Source: Enterococcus casseliflavus NBRC 100478
GTDB taxonomy: Bacteria > Bacillota > Bacilli > Lactobacillales > Enterococcaceae
Assembly: GCF_001544095.1 (NCBI RefSeq)
Contig: NZ_BCPT01000022.1
Span: 1-45,687 of the forward strand
DNA length: 45,687 nucleotides
Direction of reading: 5' to 3'
The first letter of the stretch is position 1. Each line of letters begins with the position of its first letter. Shown here in pieces: positions 15,246 through 22,636 of the stretch. The notes beneath the pieces are model-generated. The model was given only the letters and a program-made list of their open reading frames with translations. It had not been told where the DNA came from and made no database searches. The position numbers and the translations under genes are program-made.

Positions 15246-16682
15246 ATGGATGGATTAACAAGTTGGATGGAGAAGTACATTCTCCCTGTAGCTGCAAAAA
15301 TTGGAGCCCAGAAGCACTTAGTTGCATTACGTGATGCCTTTATTGGAACAATGCCCGCTACTATGGCTGGTTCGATCGCAGTAATGATCAACGCGATCAT
15401 TCGTGACTTACCACCGCAATTCTGGCCGAGTTATGATGCCAGTACCATTCCAGTTATTCGTGAAATTATTAGTATCAATGGCTTCGTATGGAATGGTACA
15501 TTGGCTGTTGCTGGTTTAGTATTTGCCTTTTCTTGGGGATATAATCTGGCTCGTGCTTATCGAGTGAATGATCTCGCAGGTGGGATCGTTGGGGTAGCGA
15601 CATTGATTCAAGGGATTGCTTTTTCATACAGCACTTCTGTGGCGACAGCTGTTCCAACAGCTTTGATGGATGAAATCAATGCTGGGTCAGCAACTTCCGG
15701 ATGGTCTGCAACAGCAGATGCAATTACAGCAGGTGGATGGGGTTGGTTGAAACTCGATCATCTAAACGGAAACGCTTATTTTACCGTAATGATCATGGGG
15801 GCTATTTCAGTTATTATTTTCTGTAAATTGATGTTAGCTGATATCACTATCAAAATGCCTGATTCAGTACCGCCAGCAGTATCGAAAGCGTTCGCTGCGA
15901 TTTTGCCAGCAACAATCGCCTTATATGTCATTGCTATTATTAACTTTATTGTCGGTAAACTAACTGATGGACAATTAATTATTGATCTTGTCCAAAAATA
16001 TATTGCAGAACCCTTCCTGGGCTTGTCTCAAGGACTTGGCGCAGTTTTGATCGTAACTGTTTTTGTTCAAATATTCTGGTTCTTCGGAATCCATGGTCCA
16101 AACGTACTGGCTCCAGTTTTAGAAGGTATCTGGGGACAAGCGCAGTTGATCAATATCGATATCTTCCAAAAAGGATATGAAGGACAAACTGGGACAAACG
16201 CGGTCCTTGCCGCAATCGAAGACGGCAAGGCATATATGTGGGTACGCGGATCCTTTGACTCATTTGCTTGGTTTGGCGGTTCAGGTGGTACAATTGTATT
16301 GCTGATTGCTATTTTGATCCTATCAAAACGTGCGGATTATCTAACTGTTGCAAAATTGTCAATCGGACCTGGTGTATTCAACATCAATGAACCGGTAATG
16401 TTCGGTCTGCCAATCGTATTGAATGCGATCATGTTTATTCCGTTCATTATTGCTCCGCTAGTAGCCACTTCAATCGGCTGGTTAGCAACGTACTTTGGTT
16501 TAGTAGCACCTGTTTCACAACAAGTAACGTGGGTCGTTCCACCAATGTTGCTATCATTCTTGGCAACAGGAGCTGACTGGCGTGCCCCAATCGTAACGTT
16601 GGTATGTATGGTCGTTACATTCTTCATTTGGGCGCCGTTCGTTATTTCAGCAAATAAAATTGATCCAAAACTAGGCGAATAG
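15246..16682 (+). CDS. celB: PTS lactose/cellobiose-family EIIC permease
   Basis: Integral membrane sugar channel of 478 residues with about ten membrane segments. Family marks are LVALRDAFIGTMPATMAGSI near residue 25, the HGPNVLAPVLEGIW loop, and GPGVFNINEPVMFGLPIVLN near residue 380, which contains the conserved Glu of the substrate-binding hairpin. The length is slightly above the usual 430-450 because of an insertion around residues 120-175. TAGGAGGAATTAAG precedes the start. A hairpin after the stop may lower expression of the genes that follow. Confidence 0.93.
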   Translation: MDGLTSWMEKYILPVAAKIGAQKHLVALRDAFIGTMPATMAGSIAVMINAIIRDLPPQFWPSYDASTIPVIREIISINGFVWNGTLAVAGLVFAFSWGYNLARAYRVNDLAGGIVGVATLIQGIAFSYSTSVATAVPTALMDEINAGSATSGWSATADAITAGGWGWLKLDHLNGNAYFTVMIMGAISVIIFCKLMLADITIKMPDSVPPAVSKAFAAILPATIALYVIAIINFIVGKLTDGQLIIDLVQKYIAEPFLGLSQGLGAVLIVTVFVQIFWFFGIHGPNVLAPVLEGIWGQAQLINIDIFQKGYEGQTGTNAVLAAIEDGKAYMWVRGSFDSFAWFGGSGGTIVLLIAILILSKRADYLTVAKLSIGPGVFNINEPVMFGLPIVLNAIMFIPFIIAPLVATSIGWLATYFGLVAPVSQQVTWVVPPMLLSFLATGADWRAPIVTLVCMVVTFFIWAPFVISANKIDPKLGE

Positions 16683-16695
16683 ACCTGTAGATTGT

Positions 16696-16745
16696 GAGGA
16701 ACTGCTATGGCTTCGCTTGAAGTAAAGCAGCTCCTCCTTTTATTA
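16696..16745 (+). terminator. Terminator-like hairpin inside the PTS operon
   Basis: gaggaactgct (16696-16706) pairs with agcagctcctc (16726-16736), with one mismatch around a 19-nt loop, followed by cttttattatt. The T-run is interrupted, so partial termination is more likely than a full stop. It separates the PTS genes from three small genes downstream. Confidence 0.55.
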
Positions 16746-16769
16746 TTGATTATTTAGGAGGAAAAGAAT

Positions 16770-16991
16770 ATGATTTCAATAGCAAGTGCAATGCAGCAAG
16801 ATGACATCAAAGAATTACTTGAAGGATATAACGAAGATGGAATTTCTTTTACATTCAAAGAAAAACAAGGGATTAAACTTATTTTTACTACCACTGCTTC
16901 CGATTCAGAAGCGGCGGCAAAAAAAGCAAAAGAATTGATCAAAGCACAGCCTTGGGGTTCTGTTTTATACTTTCAAGCAGTTGGTGTTTGA
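16770..16991 (+). CDS. Conserved-looking 73-residue cytoplasmic protein, unknown family
   Basis: A 73-residue soluble protein opening MISIASAMQQDDIKELLEGY, with a short beta stretch (ISFTFKEKQGIKLIFTTTAS) and an alanine/lysine-rich helix (SDSEAAAKKAKELIKAQPWG), then a hydrophobic strand at the end. An alpha-beta-beta-alpha-beta layout is suggested. A strong RBS (TTAGGAGG) supports it as a real gene. I do not recognise the family and see no catalytic motif. Its position behind a sigma-54-driven PTS suggests a role linked to that sugar's uptake or its control. Confidence 0.65.
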   Translation: MISIASAMQQDDIKELLEGYNEDGISFTFKEKQGIKLIFTTTASDSEAAAKKAKELIKAQPWGSVLYFQAVGV

Positions 16992-17032
16992 GTAGGTTCT
17001 CTGTGGATCAACGAATAGATAGGATGATTGAA

Positions 17033-17218
17033 ATGATAAAAAACGGCTTGTTTATATGTAGTATCGGTCTACTCGTAGTCCTATACAGTATGAATCCAAG
17101 TAATCAGCAGTTAGATATATTCAGTTTTACAACAGGTATTTTCTTGCTTATTTCTGGCAGTCTTTTGTTCATGAAAGGAAAGAAGAAAGCCGAAGAGTCA
17201 GATAGGAGGAAGTCTTAA
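17033..17218 (+). CDS. Small two-helix membrane protein
   Basis: A 61-residue protein with two membrane segments: LFICSIGLLVVLYSM at residues 6-20 and the IFSFTTGIFLLISGSLLFM stretch near 30-48. It ends in a basic tail (KGKKKAEESDRRKS), suggesting a hairpin with both ends inside. I chose the ATG at 17033, 9 nt after GATAGG; ATG at 17024 is also possible and adds three residues. Its stop shares one base with the next gene's start (TAATG), which indicates translational coupling. The family is not recognised. Confidence 0.6.
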   Translation: MIKNGLFICSIGLLVVLYSMNPSNQQLDIFSFTTGIFLLISGSLLFMKGKKKAEESDRRKS

Positions 17219-17631
17219 TGAGAATTGAAAAAGATTTATCGATTCCAGCAAATGTCTTTTACGATCAAATTATGGATTCTGTTATCTTTGACGTACGAAA
17301 AGCAACTGGAAAAACACTTTCTAGAAAGCAACTGGCAGGATTTCAATATGTAAAGGAATTTTCTACTACGAGTCGTGCGAAGATAGAGATCGAAGAAATC
17401 ATTGAAAATCAAGTTTATCAATTCAAAACAGAAACGACGAAAAATGAATTTGTCGCTCGCTATGAAGTAGCGCCGCTTGATGAAAAGAGGAGTAAAGTCA
17501 TTTATACGGAAACCATGAAATCACATGGTTTCATGCAGCAATTGAATGACATGCTCTTAGGCACCATTCTAGGATATTTCAAACGCAAGCAATTTAAAAA
17601 AATGTTGAGTATGATGGAAGAAGCATATTAA
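17218..17631 (+). CDS. DUF3284 domain protein
   Basis: A 137-residue protein of the DUF3284 family, which recurs beside cellobiose/beta-glucoside PTS genes in lactobacilli, enterococci and listeriae. It opens MRIEKDLSIPANVFYDQIMD and has a START/SRPBCC-like alternation of strands and helices (YVKEFSTTSRAKIEIEEIIE, then KVIYTETMKSHGF). It closes with a helix containing the basic FKRKQFKKML. No activity is known for the family. TAGGAGG precedes it and the ATG overlaps the previous stop by one base, so it is the last gene of the PTS operon. Confidence 0.85.
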   Translation: MRIEKDLSIPANVFYDQIMDSVIFDVRKATGKTLSRKQLAGFQYVKEFSTTSRAKIEIEEIIENQVYQFKTETTKNEFVARYEVAPLDEKRSKVIYTETMKSHGFMQQLNDMLLGTILGYFKRKQFKKMLSMMEEAY

Positions 17632-17691
17632 GGGGTCGACTGACGCCTTTTTTGCGTTTCTTGCGTGTTTTCAAGTAGAGGAGATGAAGGA

Positions 17692-18873
17692 ATGACAGAT
17701 GTCAAAAAAATGACCGAATTCGGTTCGCAAGAAGTACTGGAATTGGTTTCTTATGCCTTTCAGTGGGAGTTGAATGAAACAAATATCAAGCGCTATCGCA
17801 AGCTTGCGGAGAATTCATGGAATTATGGTTCCTACGACGAGGATGGAAAACTAGCGAGCCAAATCATGGCAACTATTTTTGATGTGAATTTTCATGGAAC
17901 GACCTATCCAATGGCAGGGATCGGTTTTGTGGCTTCTTATCCAGAGTATCGCAGCCAAGGTCGGATCGATCGGATCATGAAACAAATCATTAAAGATTGC
18001 TATGAACAAAAAATCGTTCTGTCCTATCTGGCACCTTTCTCCTTTGCGTTTTATCGCAGATATGGGTATGAATATACCTTTGAACGCACCGTTTATGAAG
18101 TTGATGCGCATCAATGGCCCGATGGCAAGAAAGTGAACGGAAGGATTCAACGCATGAATTGGGAGGAAGCACAGCCGATCATTCACGAGATTTATCATCA
18201 ATTGCCTCGCCATCAAAAAGGTGGGCTGATTCGCCAAGCCTGGTGGGAAGAAATCAAGTTTGTTTTGCGCAGACCGTATACGTTTGCGATTTATCGCAAT
18301 GAAGCGGGCGCTCCTGAAGGGTATTTGATCTACTTTGTTGAAGGAGGACGCTTTGATATTCAAGAGTGGGGCTATTTGACCGCTGACGCGTATCAAGGAT
18401 TCAATCGGTTTATCGTTTCCCATGCAGATTCAGTAGCGCAGATCCATTATCGACCAGGGTTTGATGGGGAAGTCCTGCAAGTAAATGCAGCCAGACCATT
18501 GGCTCACTACCAAGTGCGCCCAGACATGATGGCAAGAGTCGTCGATGTGGAAGGGTTTCTAAAAAGCTATCCATTTACGTTGAAAAAAGCTGGTCGTTTT
18601 GCCATAGAAATTCAAGGGGATGAATATGCCCCATGGAATAATGGGTGTTATGAAGTGACGATCGAAAACGCTCAGCATCATGTCACGAAAAAGACCGCCA
18701 CCCAGCTGCCAAAAGCAACCTTGTCGATTCAGCGCTTTGTGCAACTGTTTTTGCAGGCACAATCCCTTGATTCCTTGGTCTTTTTCCAGCAAATGGAAAC
18801 GGAGAAGGAAGCTGCTGTGATGATTCAGGAAAACTTGCCAGACGGAAAGCCGATTCTGGAAGATTATTTCTAA
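17692..18873 (+). CDS. Eis-like GNAT N-acetyltransferase
   Basis: A 393-residue protein of the Eis (enhanced intracellular survival) type. It has two GNAT-like folds followed by a sterol-carrier-like C-terminal domain. The acetyl-CoA segment is GIGFVASYPEYRSQGRIDRI and the conserved tyrosine region is FAFYRRYGYEYTFERTVYEV. The protein ends ILEDYF; in characterised Eis enzymes a C-terminal aromatic residue's free carboxylate acts as the base, and this terminus fits. Eis homologues acetylate amines, including aminoglycosides in mycobacteria, but many Firmicutes members have no known substrate. The start at 17692 follows GAGGAG by 8 nt. It is separated from the PTS operon and has its own RBS; no promoter stands out. 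Confidence 0.82.
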   Translation: MTDVKKMTEFGSQEVLELVSYAFQWELNETNIKRYRKLAENSWNYGSYDEDGKLASQIMATIFDVNFHGTTYPMAGIGFVASYPEYRSQGRIDRIMKQIIKDCYEQKIVLSYLAPFSFAFYRRYGYEYTFERTVYEVDAHQWPDGKKVNGRIQRMNWEEAQPIIHEIYHQLPRHQKGGLIRQAWWEEIKFVLRRPYTFAIYRNEAGAPEGYLIYFVEGGRFDIQEWGYLTADAYQGFNRFIVSHADSVAQIHYRPGFDGEVLQVNAARPLAHYQVRPDMMARVVDVEGFLKSYPFTLKKAGRFAIEIQGDEYAPWNNGCYEVTIENAQHHVTKKTATQLPKATLSIQRFVQLFLQAQSLDSLVFFQQMETEKEAAVMIQENLPDGKPILEDYF

Positions 18874-18906
18874 GCAAATCGAGGCAGAGGTATTTGCTTT
18901 CCAACA

Positions 18907-18939
18907 AAAAAAGATTCCTTAAAAATAAGGAATCTTTTT
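18907..18939. terminator. Bidirectional terminator between the Eis-like gene and tRNA-Arg
   Basis: aaaaaagattcctta pairs with taaggaatctttttc around an aaaa loop. T-runs flank both sides, so it can end the rightward acetyltransferase transcript and the leftward tRNA transcript. Confidence 0.8.
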
Positions 18940-18949
18940 CTTCAAAAAA

Positions 18950-19021
18950 CGTTCCCTGCCGGAATCGAACCAGCAACTAATCCTTAGGAGGGACTTGTTA
19001 TATCCATTTAACTAAGGGAAC
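18950..19021 (-). tRNA. tRNA-Arg (anticodon CCU)
   Basis: The minus strand folds as a full cloverleaf of 72 nt. The acceptor stem GTTCCCT/AGGGAAC is perfect over 7 bp, the D-arm includes the AAATGG loop, and the anticodon stem AGTCC/GGATT closes loop CTCCTAA with anticodon CCT. The T-arm is TGC-TGGTTCGATTCC-GGCA type with loop TTCGATT. The discriminator is G and CCA is not encoded. It decodes AGG. Confidence 0.95.
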
Positions 19022-19032
19022 ACAATAGCTAT

Positions 19033-19061
19033 ATTTTACCTGTTATTCGTGTTTCTCGCAA
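19033..19061 (-). promoter_or_regulatory. Promoter of tRNA-Arg
   Basis: On the minus strand TTGCGA (19056-19061), a 17-bp spacer and TAAAAT (19033-19038), placed about 12 nt upstream of the mature tRNA 5' end. Confidence 0.7.
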
Positions 19062-19090
19062 GATGAGAAGGAAAAGAAAGGAAGAAAAAC

Positions 19091-20023
19091 ATGGTCAAAC
19101 GATTGATAAGTGCAAACTATAGTGAAATCAAAGAAATGTCGGCGCAAGAATTGAAACAATCCATTAAAGCGAGCGAAGGACGAGTGATCGTCTGTGAAAC
19201 GGTGGTTCAAACCATGCCGCAAGCTGGCGACATCACCAACGCAGAAGTCGCGGCAGCTTTTGGGGCTGACTTGATTTTGTTGAATGGCTTTGATTGTTAT
19301 CGTCCAGCTATTTTTGGGATGCCTGGTATCACATTGGAGCAGCTGCTTGATCCTACACAGCCCATTGAAAATCCGATTCCTCAACTAAAACAACTGATTG
19401 GACGACCTGTCGGCATCAATCTTGAGCCGATCCCAGCTACGACGGAAATGATGAGTGAAAAGATCAGCATCAGTCAAGGCCGTACAAGTTCGGTGGACAC
19501 CATCAGAAAAGCCCAAGAACTCGGGGTGGACTTTCTCTGCTTTACAGGCAATCCTGGAACGGGTGTGACCAACCGAGAAATCGCTAAAGCAGTAAAATTG
19601 GCAAAAGAACATTTCTCTGGGTTGATCATCGCTGGAAAAATGCACAGTGCCGGCTCAGATGAACCTGTGGTTGATCGAGAAGCCATCATTTCTTACGCTG
19701 AAGCTGGGGCAGATATTTTGTTACTGCCTTCCGTGGGCTCGATTCAAGGCTTTCTAGAAAAGGATCTGATCGAAGCTGTTCAAATTGCCAAACAATATGA
19801 CTTATTGACGATGTCAGCGATCGGAACGAGTCAAGAAAGCGCGCGTCCAGAAACGTTGCGACAATTAGCCATTATCAACAAAACTTGTGGGGCCGATCTG
19901 CAGCATATCGGTGATGCTGGCTATGGCGGCATGGCACCGACCGAAAATATTTTCGAAACATCAGTTGCAATTAGAGGTATGCGCCATACGATCAATCGTG
20001 TCGGGCGTTCAATCAACCGTTAA
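19091..20023 (+). CDS. Conserved TIM-barrel-like protein, function unknown
   Basis: A 310-residue protein with the strand-helix rhythm of a beta/alpha barrel: RVIVCETVVQ, ADLILLNGFDCY, PVGINLEPIP, GVDFLCFTGNPGTGVTNREI, GLIIAGKMHSAG, GADILLLPSVGSIQGF, LTMSAIGTSQES and HIGDAGYGGM. The glycine-rich ends of strands 5-8 could bind a phosphate. It recalls PEP-mutase-like or nucleoside-phosphate barrels loosely, and similar proteins appear near sugar-uptake genes, but I cannot name an activity. AAAGGAAG precedes the start. It is divergent from tRNA-Arg and followed by its own terminator. Confidence 0.7.
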   Translation: MVKRLISANYSEIKEMSAQELKQSIKASEGRVIVCETVVQTMPQAGDITNAEVAAAFGADLILLNGFDCYRPAIFGMPGITLEQLLDPTQPIENPIPQLKQLIGRPVGINLEPIPATTEMMSEKISISQGRTSSVDTIRKAQELGVDFLCFTGNPGTGVTNREIAKAVKLAKEHFSGLIIAGKMHSAGSDEPVVDREAIISYAEAGADILLLPSVGSIQGFLEKDLIEAVQIAKQYDLLTMSAIGTSQESARPETLRQLAIINKTCGADLQHIGDAGYGGMAPTENIFETSVAIRGMRHTINRVGRSINR

Positions 20024-20039
20024 ATCAGAAAAAATTACT

Positions 20040-20080
20040 AGCGAAGGAAAACGGAGAATCGTTCTGCTTCGCTTTTTGCA
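20040..20080 (+). terminator. Terminator of the TIM-barrel-like gene
   Basis: agcgaag (20040-20046) pairs with cttcgct (20067-20073), with an inner aacg/cgtt stem, followed by ttttgcattttttt. Confidence 0.75.
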
Positions 20081-20119
20081 TTTTTTTCGCTAAGTTAGAA
20101 AGAAAGGAGGAAACACAAA

Positions 20120-20815
20120 ATGAAACAAGCATTGATCATTTACGGAGGTTGGGAAGGACACGCCCCAAAAGAAACCAGTCAGTTTTACCAAACGTTGCTG
20201 GAGTCAGAAGGATATCAGGTGACACTCGCCTCAGATTTTGAACCTCTCTATCATAAAGAAGAATTAAAAAGGCTGGATCTGTTGATCATGAATTGGACGC
20301 GAGGAGAATTGCCTGATGAGCCGCTGCAAAATGTCACTCAGGCTGTAGCAGAAGGGTTAGGATTAGCAGGCGTTCATGGCGGCTTTGCCTCGGCTTTTCA
20401 AGCCAGTAAAGGCTGGTTGTTTCTGACTGGCGGCTGTTTTTTGGCACATCCTGGTGGATTGGAAACGACCTATAGCATCGATCTTACGACAGATCACTAT
20501 ATTACGGCAAATACTCAATCGATCCCTCAGTTGACGACGGAGCAATACTATTGTCTGGTTGATCCAGCCGTCACTGTGTTAGCTACCTCAACATTTGCCG
20601 CTAAAGATCATCCGAATGCAGCTAACCAAGACGTCATACTGCCAATGATGTGGATCAAAAAATGGGGCAAGGGCAGAGTCTTTTTCCAATCCGTTGGACA
20701 CAGTCTAAAAGAGCTAGAAGAGCCCACCATTCAGACTTGGACCAAACGAGGCTTTCTATGGGCCACCAGAAATACCTTGGCTGATCCGCTGAAAAATAGC
20801 CAGTATAGTGAGTAA
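20120..20815 (+). CDS. ThuA-domain (trehalose-utilisation-like) protein
   Basis: A 231-residue protein of the ThuA family, a class I glutamine-amidotransferase-like fold. Family stretches are ALIIYGGWEGHAPKETSQF at the N-terminus, LLIMNWTRGELPDE, the GLAGVHGGFASAF segment (the usual nucleophile Cys of amidotransferases is replaced), GCFLAHPGG and PMMWIKKWGKGRVFFQSVGH near the C-terminus. ThuA of Sinorhizobium converts trehalose to 3-keto-trehalose derivatives in concert with ThuB; most other members are uncharacterised and linked to sugar metabolism. AAAGGAGG precedes the start. Possibly functionally tied to the barrel protein upstream, though a terminator separates them. Confidence 0.83.
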   Translation: MKQALIIYGGWEGHAPKETSQFYQTLLESEGYQVTLASDFEPLYHKEELKRLDLLIMNWTRGELPDEPLQNVTQAVAEGLGLAGVHGGFASAFQASKGWLFLTGGCFLAHPGGLETTYSIDLTTDHYITANTQSIPQLTTEQYYCLVDPAVTVLATSTFAAKDHPNAANQDVILPMMWIKKWGKGRVFFQSVGHSLKELEEPTIQTWTKRGFLWATRNTLADPLKNSQYSE

Positions 20816-20922
20816 TCAGAAAAACGAATGAGGAAATAAACGCGTGCAATCGTTTTACTTTATGGAAGAAAATAAGCATGGTACACTTTATTTGTATTTG
20901 ATTAAGCAGGAGGTAATGTGGA

Positions 20923-22047
20923 ATGGGAAAATTTGGAAAAAGTTTTTTATCGCAGGTAATATCTGACGGAATCAAAGGACCATTTGTCACGATCATGCTC
21001 AATACGCATGTCGGCCACCAGAATGTCGAAAAGGATCAAATCAAATTTAAGAACTTTGCCAAAGATGCGAAGCGCCGCTTTGAAAAGAAATACCCAGAAC
21101 ATTCTTGGGATCTTTTTCAAACGAAAATTGATGAACTGCTTGCAGATCAATCATTTTGGCGTAACAGTACAACGAGTGTGGCGGTGATTATCACACCAGA
21201 AGATGTACTGGTCCATCGGTTAAGTATTCGTGTGGATGATCAATATTATGTAGGGGAAACCCCGTATGTATTAGCTGTCATCAAAAACGCACAATTTAAT
21301 TACCCATTTTATCTCTTAGCGTTGAATCGCGATTCAATGCAAGTCTATCAAGTTGAAAACAATCAAGTGCGTGAAGTCGAGTTGCCAGAAGAGGCACCGA
21401 CAACGATTGAAAAAGCGCTGGGGGAAGAAATCACAGGCGGCGGCAACTTTAATTACAGTGCCCAAGGTGGCCCTAACTCAGGGGGAGAAGGCGTCGCTTA
21501 TCACGGCTTTAGTGCCAAAGATGAAGAAGTCGAGATCGATCACGTCAACTACTACCAAGCAGTTGATGCATTTTTTAAGAATGATTTTTCAAACGAAGAG
21601 CATTTACCAATGTATCTTTTTGCTTTACCAGAAAATCAAACGCTGTTTAAAAAAGTGGCAAAAACGAACTTTTTCAAAGCAGAACCAAGCATCTCCTCTT
21701 CACCAGCATCGTTATCTTTGAAAGAGATCCAAACGTGTACGCAAAAGCTGATTGCGGAGTTGACACAAAAAGAAGTTGGGGAATACGGCAAGCTGTTGGA
21801 TCGGAAATTTATTGACCAATTGGTTGATATCGTACCTGCAGCTAAAGAAGGCAGAATCGCCAATCTGTTTGTAGCGACTTCCAATCTCGCCGATGGGTTT
21901 GGAGAAGATCCTGACACGGAATACGATCGTCGCCAAGTGTTAAATACGCTGGCAATCGATGTTTTAGAAAATGGCGGCGAGGTATCTATTTTGGAACAAA
22001 AAGATGCCCCAGGAGAAAAAAGTTTGACTGCGATTTTGCGCTACTAA
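20923..22047 (+). CDS. baeRF family (bacterial eRF1/Pelota-like) protein
   Basis: A 374-residue protein resembling the bacterial archaeo-eukaryotic release-factor-like families (baeRF, probably the family 6 type). The N-terminal domain (1-130) runs from FVTIMLNTHVGHQNVEKDQI to TSVAVIITPEDVLVHRL. The middle domain (about 135-265) contains the FYLLALNRDSMQVYQVENNQ strand pair, a glycine-rich loop (GGGNFNYSAQGGPNSGGEG) and the YHGFS and HVNYYQAVD motifs. The C-terminal L7Ae-like domain (270-374) contains GRIANLFVATSNLADGF. Relatives of eRF1/Pelota act at ribosomes, and one bacterial relative, Balon, is a hibernation factor; a ribosome role here is inference. The RBS AGGAGG is strong. Confidence 0.75.
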   Translation: MGKFGKSFLSQVISDGIKGPFVTIMLNTHVGHQNVEKDQIKFKNFAKDAKRRFEKKYPEHSWDLFQTKIDELLADQSFWRNSTTSVAVIITPEDVLVHRLSIRVDDQYYVGETPYVLAVIKNAQFNYPFYLLALNRDSMQVYQVENNQVREVELPEEAPTTIEKALGEEITGGGNFNYSAQGGPNSGGEGVAYHGFSAKDEEVEIDHVNYYQAVDAFFKNDFSNEEHLPMYLFALPENQTLFKKVAKTNFFKAEPSISSSPASLSLKEIQTCTQKLIAELTQKEVGEYGKLLDRKFIDQLVDIVPAAKEGRIANLFVATSNLADGFGEDPDTEYDRRQVLNTLAIDVLENGGEVSILEQKDAPGEKSLTAILRY

Positions 22048-22089
22048 ACGCAGTTGCGTCCTTCGTAAATAAATCGTTTCCAAAAAAGA

Positions 22090-22125
22090 AAAGACTGTTG
22101 CAGATCTTTAGTGCAGCAGTCTTTT
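22090..22125 (+). terminator. Terminator of the baeRF gene
   Basis: aaagactgttgca pairs with tgcagcagtcttt (one wobble) around a short AT loop, followed by a T-run at 22121-22125. Confidence 0.75.
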
Positions 22126-22194
22126 TGCGAATTATAAAAAAATAAAGGCGTTTTCATTTTTTTTGATTTTCTATTAGTCATAAAGAAGATAATG

Positions 22195-22203
22195 TGCTAT
22201 AAT
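22195..22203 (+). promoter_or_regulatory. Extended -10 promoter of the cold-shock gene with a long leader
   Basis: TGcTATAAT is a perfect extended -10. A start near 22210 gives a leader of about 115 nt before the ATG at 22326, unusually long for this window and typical of cspA-type mRNAs, whose 5' UTR refolds at low temperature. The rest of 22048-22194 holds only the preceding terminator and AT-rich sequence. Confidence 0.65.
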
Positions 22204-22325
22204 ACAAAGTGTAGTTTTTGTTACGGTAAATTATGGTAGCTTGTTTCATCTTAAACATCTTCCACATTTTCACCTTATACAAGTAATTGCAAAATATGTG
22301 TATAAACACAAGGAGGATTTTTATT

Positions 22326-22526
22326 ATGGAAACAGGTACAGTTAAATGGTTTAACTCAGACAAAGGTTTTGGATTCATCACTGCAGAAAACGGTAACGAT
22401 GTATTCGTTCATTTCTCAGCTATCCAAGGCGAAGGCTTCAAAACTTTAGAAGAAGGTCAAGCAGTGACTTTCGATATCGAAGACGGACAACGTGGCCCTC
22501 AAGCGACTAACGTTAACAAAGCGTAA
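22326..22526 (+). CDS. cspA: Cold-shock protein (CspA/CspB family)
   Basis: A single cold-shock domain of 66 residues that binds single-stranded RNA and DNA as a chaperone. It begins [20 protein letters not shown], which includes RNP1 (KGFGFI), and continues with RNP2 (VFVHFSAI). It ends [10 protein letters not shown], normal for the family. The ATG at 22326 follows AAGGAGG; an in-frame upstream ATG at 22287 lies inside the leader. A terminator follows within 50 nt, so the gene is monocistronic. Confidence 0.97.
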   Translation: METGTVKWFNSDKGFGFITAENGNDVFVHFSAIQGEGFKTLEEGQAVTFDIEDGQRGPQATNVNKA

Positions 22527-22540
22527 TTTGTGAATGCCTT

Positions 22541-22570
22541 TTAAGAGCAGCTTAGCTGCTCTTTTTTTTG
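22541..22570 (+). terminator. Terminator of the cold-shock gene
   Basis: aagagcagc / gctgctctt stem with a short tta loop, followed by a T-run of eight. Confidence 0.85.
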
Positions 22571-22582
22571 TGCGCGTGATAT

Positions 22583-22611
22583 TTGCTTGCGGAGAAAGTA
22601 GTTGTTATACT
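22583..22611 (+). promoter_or_regulatory. Promoter of the YfbR-like gene
   Basis: TTGCTT (22583-22588), 17 bp, TATACT (22606-22611), then AAAGGAGG before the ATG at 22637. Confidence 0.55.
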
Positions 22612-22636
22612 CTTAGAAAAAAAAGGAGGCAAACTG

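Noticed and set aside
16952-17032. A longer N-terminus for the two-helix membrane protein
   Set aside because: The extension would overlap the 73-residue gene by 40 nt and has no RBS; the start at 17033 has one.
17851-18423. A 190-residue leftward reading frame
   Set aside because: It is fully antisense to the Eis-like gene and has no RBS or family features.
18950-19021. tRNA-Arg as an integration site of a mobile element
   Set aside because: No integrase, no duplicated tRNA 3' end and no phage or ICE genes flank it within the window. The T-arm at 7837-7853 is a different sequence outside the TTCGATTCC core.
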